A stretch of DNA of 64,000 bases from positions 12,252,802 to 12,316,801 of the forward strand of contig JBCFYV010000024.1 of the NCBI GenBank assembly GCA_039000515.1, in the 5' to 3' direction. Positions 21,124 to 32,997 of this stretch are shown piece by piece. The position numbers and the translations under genes are program-made. The notes under the pieces were generated by a model. The model made no database searches and had not been told where the DNA came from. It worked only from the letters and a program-made list of their open reading frames with translations. Position 1 is the first letter of the stretch. Every line of letters starts with the position of its first letter. The DNA is from Timema cristinae. Taxonomy: Eukaryota > Arthropoda > Insecta > Phasmatodea > Timematidae.

Positions 21124-24100
21124 GTAAGCTTTCTATTTATAATCTATGTTATCCATTAAAAGTATTTATATTCTAAAAGCAATATATCTTGATATTTGGT
21201 ACACATGTTTCTCTAGAATCATAACAAATAATAATAATCAAACCAACACTTAACGATTAATTTTTTATAATTAAATATCTATCTATCTAAAGGTTTCATT
21301 TAAATCAATGAGGCATACTGTTTCACCATTTGTCCAACAGAATGTTTACAACAATAATGTGTAAACTACTTGACAGCATGTTTTGTGAACTGATACAGTC
21401 GATTGTAATTGAATTTTTCCTCTTCTCCTCTGTATTCCCCATGTGTTAATCATAAAAGTGTATTTTTTGTATTTATTCCCTACATGGTAAGTAGAGTAGT
21501 GAGCTGGCTATCCACACCTCTGTTTTTTGTATTTATTCCTACATGGTAAGTAGAGTAGTGAGCTGGCTATCCACACCTCTGTTTTTTGTATTTATTCCTA
21601 CATGGTAAGCAGAGTAGTGAGCTGGCTATCCACACCTCTGTTTTTTGTATTTATTCCTACATGGTAAGTAGAGTATTGAGCTGGCCATCCACACCTCTGT
21701 TTTTTGTATTTATTTCCTACATGGTAAGCAGAGTAGTGAGCTGGCTATCCACACCTCTGTTTTTTGTATTTATTCCCTACATGGTAAGTAGAGTAGTGAG
21801 CTGGCTATCCACACCTCTGTTTTTTGTATTTATTCCCTACATGGTAAGTAGAGTAGTGAGCTGGCTATCCACACCTCTGTTTTTTGTATTTATTCCTACA
21901 TGGTAAGTAGAGTAGTGAGCTGGCTATCCACACCTCTGTTTTTTGTATTTATTCCCTACATGGTAAGTAGAGTAGTGAGCTGGCTATCCACACCTCTGTT
22001 TTTTGTATTTATTCCCTACATGGTAAGTAGAGTAGTGAGCTGGCTATCCACACCTCTGTTTTTTGTATTTATTTCCTACATGCTAAGCAGAGTAGTGAGC
22101 TGGCTATCCACACCTCTGTTTTTTGTATTTATTCCCTACATGGTAAGCAGAGTAGTGAGCTGGCCATCCACACCTCTGTTTTTTGTATTTATTCCCTACA
22201 TGGTAAGTAGAGTATTGAGCTGGCCTATCCACACCTCTGTTTTTTGTATTTATTCCCTACATGGTAAGTAGAGTAGTGAGCTGGCTATCCACACCTCTGT
22301 TTTTTGTATTTATTTCCTACATGGTAAGTAGAGTAGTGAGCTGGCTATCCACACCTCTGTTTTTTGTATTTATTCCCTACATGGTAAGTAGAGTAGTGAG
22401 CTGGCTATCCACACCTCTGTTTTTTGTATTTATTCCTACATGGTAAGTAGAGTAGTGAGCTGGCTATCCACACCTCTGTTTTTTGTATTTATTTCCTACA
22501 TGGTAAGTAGAGTAGTGAGCTGGCTATCCACACCTCTGTTTTTTGTATTTATTTCCTACATGCTAAGCAGAGTAGTGATAGCCTGCTATCAAGTTTCACA
22601 CAGTCACAATCAATTTTCTTTGTAGTCTTTCCACACAGTGTAATTAAAAACAATAGTAATGTTTTTACTGTCACAGACCATTGTTTCAGTCTTAAGTGAT
22701 AATTTGACAAAAGACCCGCCATATTTCTCACTTATGTCAGAATTGTCTTCAGAGACAGGGAGGCAGTTGTGCCTGACCAAGGGCCAAAGTTGTCTATGGT
22801 AATGTGAGAACTTATTCCTATCTTGAGCTAGTTCTATCCAGTCCGCCTCATTACACACCTATTACCTATAATGGTAACATATCATTATCCCTATCTTTAG
22901 CTATTTATCCAGTCCACCTCATTACACCCTATACCTATATTAGGCTAACTATATCCAATCCACCTCATTACACCCTATCCCTATATTAAGCTAACTATAT
23001 CCAATCCACCTTCTTACACCCTTTCTCTCTCAGGTGAATTCTAATGTTATCCTCTCATGTATGTCTTGGTCTTCCCAATGATCTCTTTACACTAGGTTTG
23101 CCACACTGTACCCTGAAAAAAATTTTCCCATTTGCGCTGCATGTCCTGTCCACACTAATCTGCAAGATTTGACTATCCCGACAATGTCTTGTGATGAGTT
23201 CAGGGTATGTTACTCATCATTATGTGACCTCCATCCATTCTCCAATATCTTCCTAAGCACCTTGTTTTCAAACATTCAATTTTTTTCCCATCATATAAGT
23301 TATGAGACCATGTTTCACAACCAAATAGAACAACCAATAAAACTATTGTTTTACATTCCTTGACAGCAGGCGAGATGTTAACATCTTACTGATTGAGTAA
23401 TATGTGTTTTCCGACACTATTCTTTTCCTATGTTTTTCACCACTTACCTGCCAAAATTAACTTTCCACACACCTTATATTGAAATAGTTGTCTTATAAGA
23501 CAAAATAAAAGGTAAAAAAACAAATTTTGTTAGTTTAACAATAATTAATAATCTTGCAATTTTGAATCTTACTATAAACAAGACAACCCGACTATTTAAT
23601 AAGAAAATATATAGATAGGCCAGCTAAAATACATATTCACAAACAAGATTGTTCTACTATTTTATTCTTTTTGGGGGATGTCAATTTTTAAACATGTTTA
23701 TAAAATTCCTGGTGTACACACGGGAGGGGTCCAGCCGGCGAACATGAAGGATAAATAAAATATATTATCTATCATTACAGTAAATAACTATATGTAACAC
23801 TTCATGCTATAATGTCTTGTTTGTATATAGCCTCATAAAGTAATTTGTTCAAAGTATGAGTCTTAAACGAGTAATGGTTTGGATTGACTATTGACTTTTA
23901 ACTTCTTTACTTTGGACACCCCCCCCCACATACACACAAGAAGAATTTCTGTGTGCGCCCCTGCCTGATTAGTAAATCTAAATTCTGATTTTGGTAGGAA
24001 GAACCATAACTGGTAGTTACTACAGTTACTAGAACTATTTTAATATATTCATACGTCAAGTCATGTTATCTGCAACCAGCTGTCACTTTTGATAGATATT

Positions 24101-27100
24101 ATCAATACCTATAAAATAACACAAATAATAAAGTGAAATGTTATCAATGTTTGCCGCAAAGAAATGTTTTTGAATTCTCTCATTATTGTTTATAATTTTC
24201 CAGAAGTGGCAACACTAGCTCTGTATTTTGTGACAAACATTATATTCACTCTTGGTTGTGTCAGGTCATCATGAAGTGCCTGCCGGAGAATCGCAACAAT
24301 CCAGCATAATTGTAGGTTACGCAATATACTACTTCTCATATTCCACGTGGGTGGGAAGATGTGTTTATCTGGAAGACCTGTACGTTATACCAAAGTATAG
24401 GAAACAAGGTGTGGGCGCAGCTCTGTTCACTCGAGTTGCCAAGGTAATGTTCTATTCTAATTATTAATACGGCTCACTTAATGTAACCCGCTTCGGTGGT
24501 CGAACGGTCTAAGGCATTAGAGTCCAGAGTTTTTAAGGGGGTAACCAAATTGTTTTATGGGTGTGCCAAGTCCACTTTTTCAATTGGAAGCAAACTCAAA
24601 ACAAATACATGACATTTTCTCAAAGTCGAATCAAAGTTTGACTATTTGTTGTTGGTTTTATGCTTGAAAAAAGAAAAGTGTATGTTTATATTACTTTAGA
24701 ACAAAAATTATTTGGAAAATGTTTTACTGCACAATTGTTTGTTTTATTCTGATAAATAAAGTTACTATCACAGCTTAAAATTAAACAATTTCAAATTTTT
24801 TCCATATAAATATTGATTCGTAATGTTAATAGCAGTTCATAATGGAAATAAAGTTGACTATAAATAGAGTATTTTAGCTGTAAATATTTTATTGGTGAAG
24901 CTTAATAATTTTCGAAGCCAGAATATTTTTTGAAGCAAAATCAAAGCTGATATTTTTTTCAAAGCTAATTCCAAGTTTCATAGCTTCACATACCCCTAAA
25001 TAACATAAAAGATAAAAAAAAAACTGTTAGGTAAGTTGCACCCTTTATTATTCTGTAATCAAATGATGTATGTGCAGTAAAATTACTTTGGCTATAGACA
25101 TTATCAACCTTAGAAATATTTATAGAGTACCAAAAATGAATTGTAAACTTAAGGTGTAATAAGAGAAGGCCTCATGTTAAATAGGAGGACAATGTTTATT
25201 TAATTTAAATGATGGCTTGGGGTCTTCTAAATAAAGTAATACTTCAGTGGAGTTGCACTCATGAAAAGTATGCGCACCACTGGTTTGACAAGGATTGGCA
25301 ATTTTCAGTCAATCACGTAAGAAAACTTCATTTTTATTAAAAGTTGATTTTTGTAACTTCTAAGCTCACAGTTATTGCAAGAACTAACCAAAATAATCTT
25401 GATCGGTAATAATTGATAATGTTAAAAGAACAATCAATAGCTTAATATGAAAATGTACACTCTGTTCACCCTAAAAATTGCAGTAATTCATTGACGGATT
25501 ACACTATGGCTTTATCTTATAGGCTACGTCGTAGTGGACATGTTCAAGTTAAGCATGCCACCTTTTAGGGTCAATTAAGTGTACATTTTATTATTTTATA
25601 TTTTTTCTTACAAAAGTGGAGAGACAAATATTTGAGGCAAAGTTGAATTCGAGAAATAAATATAAGATGTGTGGACAAATTTTAAAAAAAAATAGCAAAA
25701 GTAGGATAGGTAAATGATGGAATTATGCAGGACATTTGATAAGTCTCTAAAAAAGTTGTCTGGATCCCAAAAATATTAGAAGAAAAGTATCCACATTTGG
25801 GTGGAGGGACAGTGGGAAATTTTTTAGGAAAAACCGCCCCAGTAAACCCGATTAGGATTAAAACCTCAATGTTAGAAAGACGTGTTAAACCATCTGAATA
25901 CTAATATTTTTTTTTATTATTATTTAGCACAGCGTCTTACTACCCGTTTGGGTTATACGTTTAAGTACTAATTACACTAATGGATTAGGAATTGGAAAGG
26001 TTGAATTAAAGGAAGTGAACTCGCATTTGTGTGGAGGGAGAGTGGAAAACCATTTAGGAAAAACCACCCCAGTTCACCCGACCGTGATTCGAACCTCTAT
26101 CTCCCTGTCCTCAGCAGTCTGGCTCAACACGACTAGAGCGTTAGCCAACTACGCCACAGAGGCGAGTTGAAAACTAATAGAAGGGCATTTACTCTGATAA
26201 AAAAAAAATAGCAAAAGTAGGAAAGGTTAAATGATGGAATTTTGCAGGACAATTGATAAGTCTCTAAAAAAGTTGTCTGGGTTCCAAAAATATTAGAAGA
26301 AAAGTATCCACATTTGGGTGGAGGGACAGTGGGAAACCGTTTAGGAAAAACCGCCCCCAGTAAACCTGATTAGGATTAAAACCTCAAAGACGTGTTAAAC
26401 CATCTGAATACTAATAGAAGGGCATTTACTCTGATAAAAATTAAGATTTTGCTTAAAAATTATATTTTTTTAGATATGGGCTGAATCCACTTATTTTATC
26501 TGAATCTTCATTTTACCTTTGGATCCCAAATATTTAATCAGAATTTGATATTATAAAACATTATAAGCATAAACATATGATTTTGTTTTCTTTATATTTG
26601 ATTTTGTTCACATTGAATATTTAGTTTCTATAGAAAATGACACAATTTTTAAGAATAGTTCAGATAATATAACTCACTCAGCAAATTTAATGTAAATAAA
26701 TAATAAATGAGTAAAAATAAATTGGTATCTAATTTGTAAACATAGTCATAACATTAAAAAAATATTTCATTCCAAGTTAAATAGGTATAAATGTTATTTA
26801 TGAATGAAACAAATAATAGTGGGTATACATTTTTGAGACTTAAATGAACAAATTAAAAATCAAATAAAAGAGAATAAATTAAAACATGTTAAAAAGAAAA
26901 TACAAACATCTAAAAATATACAGATTAAAACATTTTAAATACTATAGTTTTTAAGTCAAATAGATATTCTCACACTGAAATACATACAATTATGATAGTA
27001 ATTGATGTGAGGATGATGCTAGAAAATATTTTATTAAAAGGAGGAGAATATTAGAGTCTAGAAGCACCCTTATTTTTAAATTTGAGTTGATCTTGAAAGG

Positions 27101-30100
27101 GCTTTCATGAAGCTCCCGAGTATCGAAGTGAGTCGAGCTTAGGCCTAGTAAATTTATCATTTTAAAACTTAAATATGTAAAGAAAAAAACAAATATATAT
27201 TAAAGTTATTACAAAAAGTATTTTTAATCAGAGATATTTTAAAGAAAAGTAATGTTTTATAATACAAAATAAATTGCTTATAACCTGTTTCGGTGGCCAT
27301 ATGGTCTAAGGCGCTACTCTTGCAGTAGACTAGACTGCCAATGACAGGGATATTGAGGTTAGAATTTCGGTCGGGTTAACTGTGGGTGGTTTTTTCAAAA
27401 TTGTTTTCCACTCTCCCTCCACACAAATTTGGATGCAATTGTACCCAGTCAGCTGTTGATCCTCTTCTTCTTACGGTGTCGTCCACGGCAGTCAGTTGTT
27501 TAGGTAGAGCAATCTCGGGGTTATAAGTATAATGGTGGGGGTAGAGGTACTCAGCCGATTAAAAACATATGAGATAGTGTAGTATTTGAAGTTTTAATTT
27601 AACAAAAATTTACATAATGGTAATACGGCTAATTAATTTAGATGAACGAATTAGTTACATTGATAAAGACAACTTTTTAGCCACCTGGGCTAAATCTCCT
27701 CTCCCCCATCTCTACAGGTTGAAATGGTAGGTAGTTATTTCAGGTCTACTCTATTTTAGTGTTAACAGTCCTGTTTCCCGATCGCGTCTGTCCCGCGTCT
27801 GACGCTCCCTTTCCATATAATGCAAAACGCAGACGCTCAAGCGAATGCACTGATTGGCCAGGAGTCCGCGCCAAAACCTCCCCCTCCCACTGAAAGACCA
27901 CACGTGCAAGCCACAGGTGCATCTCCCAGCTTCCGGGTTCAGATATCACTACATTGCACGATGCTCAAAATGAAAAGTAATAGTAATAAATTTGAATGAC
28001 TCTAATATTCCAACAAAGACTTTAAATAATGAAAAACTATAAGATTAAAAGTTTAAAGGCCTGAAAATGAAGTTAAAGAATTGAAATTTAAAACATGCAT
28101 TGCTTACAACTTTGGTTATGATTTACATGACTTATAATTACCATAAAACCCCACACTTTCTTATAATTAATATAAATATATTAATTATTATAATTTCGTT
28201 GTACCACAGCAATTTTAATTTACAAATCCAAATCTCCAAGTATTTTAAAAAGGACATTAGATTTCTGGCAAGAGGAGTTGGTTGACCCTTCATTCCTATT
28301 GGTTGTGCATCAGAGTAGAGTTAGCTGTGTGTAGAGAGGAGGGGGAAACACGACGTTGTGGACCTGCGATGTATTTGTACCAAAAATGCGAATTTAATGG
28401 ACATGTGATTTATATGCCCATCTAAACCTCATACTCTCCTGAATTCAACAACAATTTAATCAGTTGCTGATCTTGACATTCCAATAGCAAGCTGTACAAA
28501 TACCCTCTTAATTAGATTCTTCCTCTTTCTCTCCCAAAATCCTCATTTCACAAACCACATACAACCAGAGAAAAGAGTAAACAATAAGTCATTCATCACT
28601 AGACACAATACAAGGACAATAAATACTGTAACTTTTTTCAAGGATCTGAAATTCTGAGCCCATAAATCTTTTGAACCTGAGATTGAGTATCTATTTAAAA
28701 CTTAGTGCTCAAAGCTCAAAATATGAGTACTCACACAGTGCTAGAGAATATGAATATGTAAGAATTATATTATAAAAATAAATCAAAAAGTTGTATGGTT
28801 GAATTGATATTCTCTTATCTGTTCCTTGGTCACTGGCTGCTTTCACACATTTAGTGATGACTGGTTTATCTGCTTGCCAGCATCATCCCCAAGCTTTATA
28901 TGGAATGTTTCCAACTAAGAACCTTATGATAGCTGTCACTTACCTGCACTCCTACACATAGATGTGTCTAAAGGGGGGGGGGGGGCAGGTAGGCCATGCC
29001 CCCCCCCCTTAATGTTGCTGCTTCAAATCTTGCTTTCATTGAAGCATGCACACGCACATTAATGTAAGAAATAATTGTTTGGAGGGAGAAGGACGTATTG
29101 AACTCAAATTACTTTTTTTTAAACTCTTAATAACTTCAAGAGGCATCTAATTTAATTAAAATCCAGACGATGATGAGAAAGAGAGCTTTATGAAATCTCA
29201 GTGCCCCCCCCCCCATCCCCCTAGTGGAAATGTCTAGGCACTCAAGTGCTCCTACAGTTGATAGGGTATATTGCGTCTCTTGTGATAAGGCTGGACAAAT
29301 CATGCCAAATTATCAAGTTTTTCTTTGTGCATTTCATACACACTAGACTCGATTTTATGAGGTTGGAAAAGGGGGGGAAGAGGAGCTACAAATAGTTAAA
29401 ATCATTAATTAATCAAAAGAAAATATTTACACAGTTATTTACTTACTAAAATACTGAATAAAACCCCATCATATATTTATGATTTTCCCCTGTGGGTAGT
29501 ATACATTTGTAATGCAATCAGTGTATGTACTTGTAAAGAATCATCCTGTTGCTCCAAATGTGTCTTAACATCAGTCTATGTACTTGTAAAGAATCATCCT
29601 GTTGCTCCAAATGTGTCTTAACATCAGTCTATGTACTTGTAAAGAATCATCCTGTTGCTCCAAATGTGTCTTAACATCAGTTTATGTACTTGTAAAGAAT
29701 AATCCTGTTGCTCCAAATGTGTCTTAACATCAATCTATGTACTTGTAAAGAATCATCCTGTTGCTCCAAATGTGTCTTAACATCAGTCTATGTGCTTGTA
29801 AAGAATCATCCTGTTGCTCCAAATGTGTCTTAACATCAATCTATGTACTTGTAAAGAATAATCCTGTTGCTCCAAATGTGTCTTAACATCAGTTTATGTA
29901 CTTGTAAATAATCATCCTGTTGCTCCAAATGTGTCTTAACATCAGTTTATGTACTTGTAAAGAGTCATCCTGTTGCTCCAAATGTGTCTTAACATCAGTT
30001 TATGTACTTGTAAAGAGTCATCGTGTTGCTCCAAATGTGTCTTAACATCAATCTATGTGCTTGTAAAGAATCATCCTGTTGCTCCAAATGTGTCTTAACA

Positions 30101-32668
30101 TCAGTTTATGTACTTGTAAAGAGTCATCCTGTTGCTCCAAATGTGTCTTAACATCAGTTTATGTACTTGTAAAGAGTCATCCTGTTGCTCCAAATGTGTC
30201 TTAACATCAATCTATGTGCTTGTAAAGAATCATCCTGTTGCTCCAAATGTGTCTTAACATCAGTCTATGTGCTTGTAAAGAATCATCCTGTTGCTCCAAA
30301 TGTGTCTTAACATCAGTCTATGTGCTTGTAAAGAATCATCCTGTTGCTCCAAATGTGTCTTAACATCAGTTTATGTGCTTGTAAAGTCATCCTGTTGCTC
30401 CAAATGTGTCTTAACATCAGTTTATGTGTTTGTAAAGAATCATCCTGTTGCTCCAAATGTGTCTTGACATCAGTTTATGTGCTTGTAAAGAGTCATCCTG
30501 TTGCTCCAAATGTGTCTTAACATCAGTCTATGTGCTTGTAAAGAATCATCCTGTTGCTCCAAATGTGTCTTAACATCAGTTTATGTACTTGTAAAGAGTC
30601 ATCCTGTTGCTCCAAATGTGTCTTAACATCAGTCTATGTGCTTGTAAAGAATCATCCTGTTGCTCCAAATGTGTCTTAACATCAGTTTATGTACTAGTAA
30701 AGAATCATCCTGTTGCTCCAAATGTGTCTTAACATCAGTTTATGTGCTTGTAAAGAGTCATCCTGTTGCTCCAAATGTGTCTTGACATCAATTTATGTGC
30801 TTGTAAAGAGTCATCCTGTTGCTCCAAATGTGTCTTAACATCAGTTTATGTACTTGTAAATAGTCATCCTGTTGCTCCAAATGTGTCTTAACATCAGTTT
30901 ATGTACTTGTAAAGAATCATCCTGTTGCTCCAAATGTGTCTTAACATCAGTTTATGTACTTGTAAAGAGTGATCCTGTTGCTCCAAATGTGTCTTAACAT
31001 CAGTCTATGTGCTTGTAAAGAATCATCCTGTTGCTCCAAATGTGTCTTAACATCAGTCTATGTGCTTGTAAAGAGTCATCCTGTTGCTCCAAATGTGTCT
31101 TAATATCAGTTTATGTACTTGTATATAATCATCCTGTTGCTCCAAATGTGTCTTAACATCAGTTTATGTACTTGTAAAGAATCATCCTGTTGCTCCAAAT
31201 GTGTCTTAACATCAGTTTATGTACTTGTAAATAATCATCCTGTTGCTCCAAATGTGTCTTAACATCAGTTTATGTGTTTGTAAAGAATCATCCTGTTGCT
31301 CCAAATGTGTCTTAACATCAGTTTATGTACTTGTAAAGAGTTATCCTGTTGCTCCAAATGTGTCTTAACATCGGTTTATGTACTTGTAAAGAATCATCCG
31401 GTTGCTCCAAATGTGTCTTAACATCAGTTTATGTGCTTGTAAAGAGTCATCCTGTTGCTCCAAATGTGTCTTAACATCAGTTTATGTGCTTGTAAAGAGT
31501 CATCCTGTTGCTCCAAATGTGTCTTAACATCAGTTTATGTACTAGTAAAGAATCATCCTGTTGCTCCAAATGTGTCTTAACATCAGTTTATGTGCTTGTA
31601 AAGAGTCATCCTGTTGCTCCAAATGTGTCTTGACATCAATTTATGTGCTTGTAAAGAGTCATCCTGTTGCTCCAAATGTGTCTTAACATCAGTTTATGTA
31701 CTTGTAAAGAATCATCCTGTTGCTCCAAATGTGTCTTAACATCAATCAGTTTATGTACTTGTAAAGAGTCATCCTGTTGCTCCAAATGTGTCTTAACATC
31801 AGTTTATGTACTTGTAAAGAATCATCCTGTTGCTCCAAATGTGTCTTAACATCAGTCTATGTACTTGTAAATAGTCATCCTGTTGCTCCAAATGTGTCTT
31901 AACATCAGTACTCTAGGCATTTACGCAACCATGAGCCTGCGCTACATTTTCCTATTCTTCCAAAGGTTGGTTCTCACTGGTTCTCAGCTCTGCATCTATC
32001 CTTGTCCACATCCACAAATTGTCCACATTGCTGGACAATTGTGGAGATAGTTTAGCTGCAGAAATGATGCAGTCTTGTTTCTAAATGTTTAAAGATACTT
32101 TACACCGTGGTCTGGGAATAGTGACTCGCTCCTATTCATTCCATGTGGCCACTACTTCATAAAATACTTGTATACTTTGTGTAAGGTGAGAGAGGGACAG
32201 AAATATAAGTTGTGTCATTGCTAGACTGATTTATATCGATATTAGTATGAAGATCTCTCTGCCTTTCTCTCTCTAAGCCTACCACACATAGGCATTGGGT
32301 GGCCATTACATGTGTAACACACACACAGACACTTACATACCATTTGTGACATGTTTACATGTACAGCATATAAAACAAGTGAGGAAAATATACCCACAGC
32401 TAAACCATAAACCAGTTTATCTGCACCCATAGAAATGAGAGTGAACTATAAGTATGTTTTTTTTATGTATTACTCTTGTCAGTAACATGTGTGTCATGTT
32501 TTACAGAGGTGTAACGAGTTAGGGTGCCAACGCCTTGACTTTGCAGTCCTGAACTGGAACCCAGCACAAGACTTTTACAAGAAACTAGGTGCTGTGAATA
32601 TCACTAATACAGAGAATTGGGAGCACTTTAGACTGTCAGACGAAGCCTTGGAGAACTTAGCTTTATAA
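21072..32668 (+). CDS. SSAT/SAT2-like GNAT N-acetyltransferase, split gene (5' end not found)
   Basis: Three exons (21072-21123, 24265-24443, 32507-32668) encode the middle and C-terminal parts of a spermidine/spermine- or thialysine-type acetyltransferase. This GNAT enzyme moves acetyl from acetyl-CoA to a polyamine or related amine in the cytosol. The exon-2 position begins ELADME as in vertebrate SAT genes. The GNAT core has [24 protein letters not shown] and the acetyl-CoA loop RKQGVGA. The last exon has [14 protein letters not shown] and FYKKLGA with the conserved Tyr. The STW and P-x-YR-x-QG pattern recalls SAT2 more than SAT1. Exon 1 and the DGFG exon were not found, although the visible junctions are in phase. 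The stop TAA is at 32666 and a poly(A) signal at 32700. Confidence 0.88.
21459..22576. repeat. 60-bp minisatellite, about 18 full units plus partial ends
   Basis: The unit runs from TACATGGTAAGTAGAGTAGT through GAGCTGGCTATCCACACCTC to TGTTTTTTGTATTTATTCCC. Units are 59-61 bp with few substitutions. It lies in the intron after the first visible SSAT-like exon. Open frames through it are a by-product of the 60-bp period. Confidence 0.97.
22835..23022. repeat. About 46-bp tandem repeat, 3-4 copies
   Basis: CTCATTACACCCTATACC then TATATTAGGCTAACTATATCC recurs with small changes. Confidence 0.8.
23050..23360 (-). pseudogene. Non-LTR retrotransposon C-terminal remnant
   Basis: The minus strand gives [13 protein letters not shown] and later [10 protein letters not shown]. 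These match the G-C-E-T-W-S block and the C-terminal G-R-P-R-R-R-W motif found after the RT of several arthropod LINEs. Frames are broken. Confidence 0.6.
23361..24040. other. Intronic DNA, nothing assigned
   Basis: GTACACACGGGAGGGGTCC (about 23712) and GTGTGCGCCCCTGCCTG (about 23952) look like possible element edges, but no pair could be built. Confidence 0.35.
24042..24200. repeat. Dispersed repeat Y, copy 1
   Basis: TTCATACGTCAAGTCATGTT, ATCTGCA and GCTGTCACTTT, ending TTTTCCAGAAG, recur at 63205-63345. Confidence 0.6.
24265..24443 (+). CDS. SSAT-like exon with GNAT core and acetyl-CoA loop
   Basis: Acceptor GTGTCAG and donor GTAATG flank a 179-bp exon (2 bases plus 59 codons, ending AAG). 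It holds the GNAT beta4/beta5 core (YLEDLYVIP) and the pyrophosphate-binding loop RKQGVGA. Confidence 0.92.
24487..24555 (+). mobile_element. SINE family 1 head fragment
   Basis: CCCGCTTCGGTGGTCGAACG and GTCTAAGGCATTAGAG are followed by a short body remnant, cut by the next element. Confidence 0.7.
24556..24998. mobile_element. hAT MITE type 2, copy 1
   Basis: The ends TATGGGTGTGCCAAGTC and CTTCACATACCCCTA form an imperfect inverted pair. The interior (GCACAATTGTTTG, TTTTATTCTGATAAAT) aligns with the element at 60471. No good target duplication was seen. Confidence 0.65.
25277..26440. mobile_element. hAT MITE type 4 region with internal duplication
   Basis: ACAAGGATTGGCAATTTTC...TTGATCGGTAATAATTGATA...AAAATAGCAAAAGTAGGA aligns with the intact copy at 37178-37575. 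About 220 bp of its right part occurs twice (25687-25912 and 26208-26430) around a SINE. Confidence 0.65.
25915..26164 (-). mobile_element. SINE family 1, near full length
   Basis: It has tail ACTACCCGTTTGGGTTATAC, body GGAGGGAGAGTGGAAAACC and B box reverse GATTCGAACCTC. It is flanked by GAATACTAAT and GAAAACTAAT, a likely 10-bp target duplication. Confidence 0.9.
26471..27050. mobile_element. hAT MITE type 3 fragment
   Basis: TAGATATGGGCTGAATCCAC opens like the element at 41819 (TAGAGATGGGTCGAACCCAC). The right end is missing. Confidence 0.45.
27284..27440 (+). mobile_element. SINE family 1, 3'-truncated
   Basis: The head CCTGTTTCGGTGGCCATATG and the A box GGTCTAAGGCGC are intact. The body stops after CACACAAATTTGG. 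Confidence 0.85.
27764..27950. promoter_or_regulatory. CpG-richer promoter-like patch in the last SSAT-like intron
   Basis: About 190 bp with many CpGs (ATCGCGTCTGTCCCGCGTCTG) in AT-rich DNA. It contains an inverted CCAAT (GATTGGCC), an ETS-like CTTCCGGG, and CACGTG. It could be an internal promoter or the promoter of a solo LTR. No transcript can be inferred. Confidence 0.35.
27951..28960. other. AT-rich intron, nothing assigned
   Basis: No gene or clear TE boundary is visible. Confidence 0.45.
28973..29008. repeat. G13 and C10 runs flanking CAGGTAGGCCATG
   Basis: A run of 13 G and a run of about 10 C face each other across a short spacer. They could form a hairpin or G-quadruplex. Another C-run lies near 29205. 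Such runs are also frequent assembly trouble spots. Confidence 0.8.
29519..31909. repeat. 53-bp minisatellite, about 45 units
   Basis: The unit combines TATGTACTTGTAAAGAATC, ATCCTGTTGCTCCAAATG and TGTCTTAACATCAGT. Variant sites include TAC/TGC and AATC/AGTC. Marker variants ACTAGTAAAG (30691, 31539) and CTTGACATCA (30781, 31629) both recur exactly 848 bp (16 units) apart. It lies in the last intron of the SSAT-like gene. Confidence 0.97.
31910..32500. other. Intron 3' part, nothing assigned
   Basis: Unique-looking sequence before the terminal SSAT-like exon. Confidence 0.4.
32507..32668 (+). CDS. SSAT-like terminal exon
   Basis: Acceptor TTTTACAG precedes AGG. The 53 codons and TAA follow in phase 0 from the previous exon and contain FYKKLGA and [13 protein letters not shown], the usual end of the family. 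Confidence 0.93.
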   Translation, partial: RCNELGCQRLDFAVLNWNPAQDFYKKLGAVNITNTENWEHFRLSDEALENLAL

Positions 32669-32699
32669 AGCTGATTAATACACAAGTGGTTTAGTGATC

Positions 32700-32705
32700 A
32701 ATAAA
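32700..32705 (+). promoter_or_regulatory. Poly(A) signal AATAAA of the SSAT-like gene
   Basis: AATAAA lies 31 nt past the stop codon, with a GT-rich stretch (GTGTAGAGTG) just downstream. Confidence 0.75.
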
Positions 32706-32997
32706 TATGTGTAGAGTGCTGATATACTTGACTTTTAATAGTTGCACTGGGATGCTTTTATCACATTCTCTAGTCATGGCAATTGCCTGTTAGGTTAGAT
32801 CGGTGGTTCCCAAACTCTTTGGTCTCATTTCCCCTCACCCAAACACACACCCTTATTTGATATTATAGGAAACTTTGTGCATATTACTTCCCCTCAAAAT
32901 CCCAAAATTAAAATTATATTTATACACAAAAACTCATTTCTTCAAATTTTGATTACAAACCTTTAAGTTTATTAATATCCATATAAATCTAGTTGAC

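Noticed and set aside
21586..22625. Open frames of 61-123 codons across the 60-bp repeat
   Set aside because: The unit length is a multiple of three, so any stop-free frame repeats; the peptide is the translated minisatellite in an intron.
22549..22858. Minus-strand ORFs between the minisatellites
   Set aside because: No domain, and they run into the repeat unit.
31667..31849. Cys-rich repetitive ORF ([13 protein letters not shown])
   Set aside because: It is translation of the 53-bp minisatellite and needs a chance insertion to stay open.
29519..31909. CRISPR-like array
   Set aside because: There are no unique spacers; the whole unit repeats head to tail in a eukaryotic intron.
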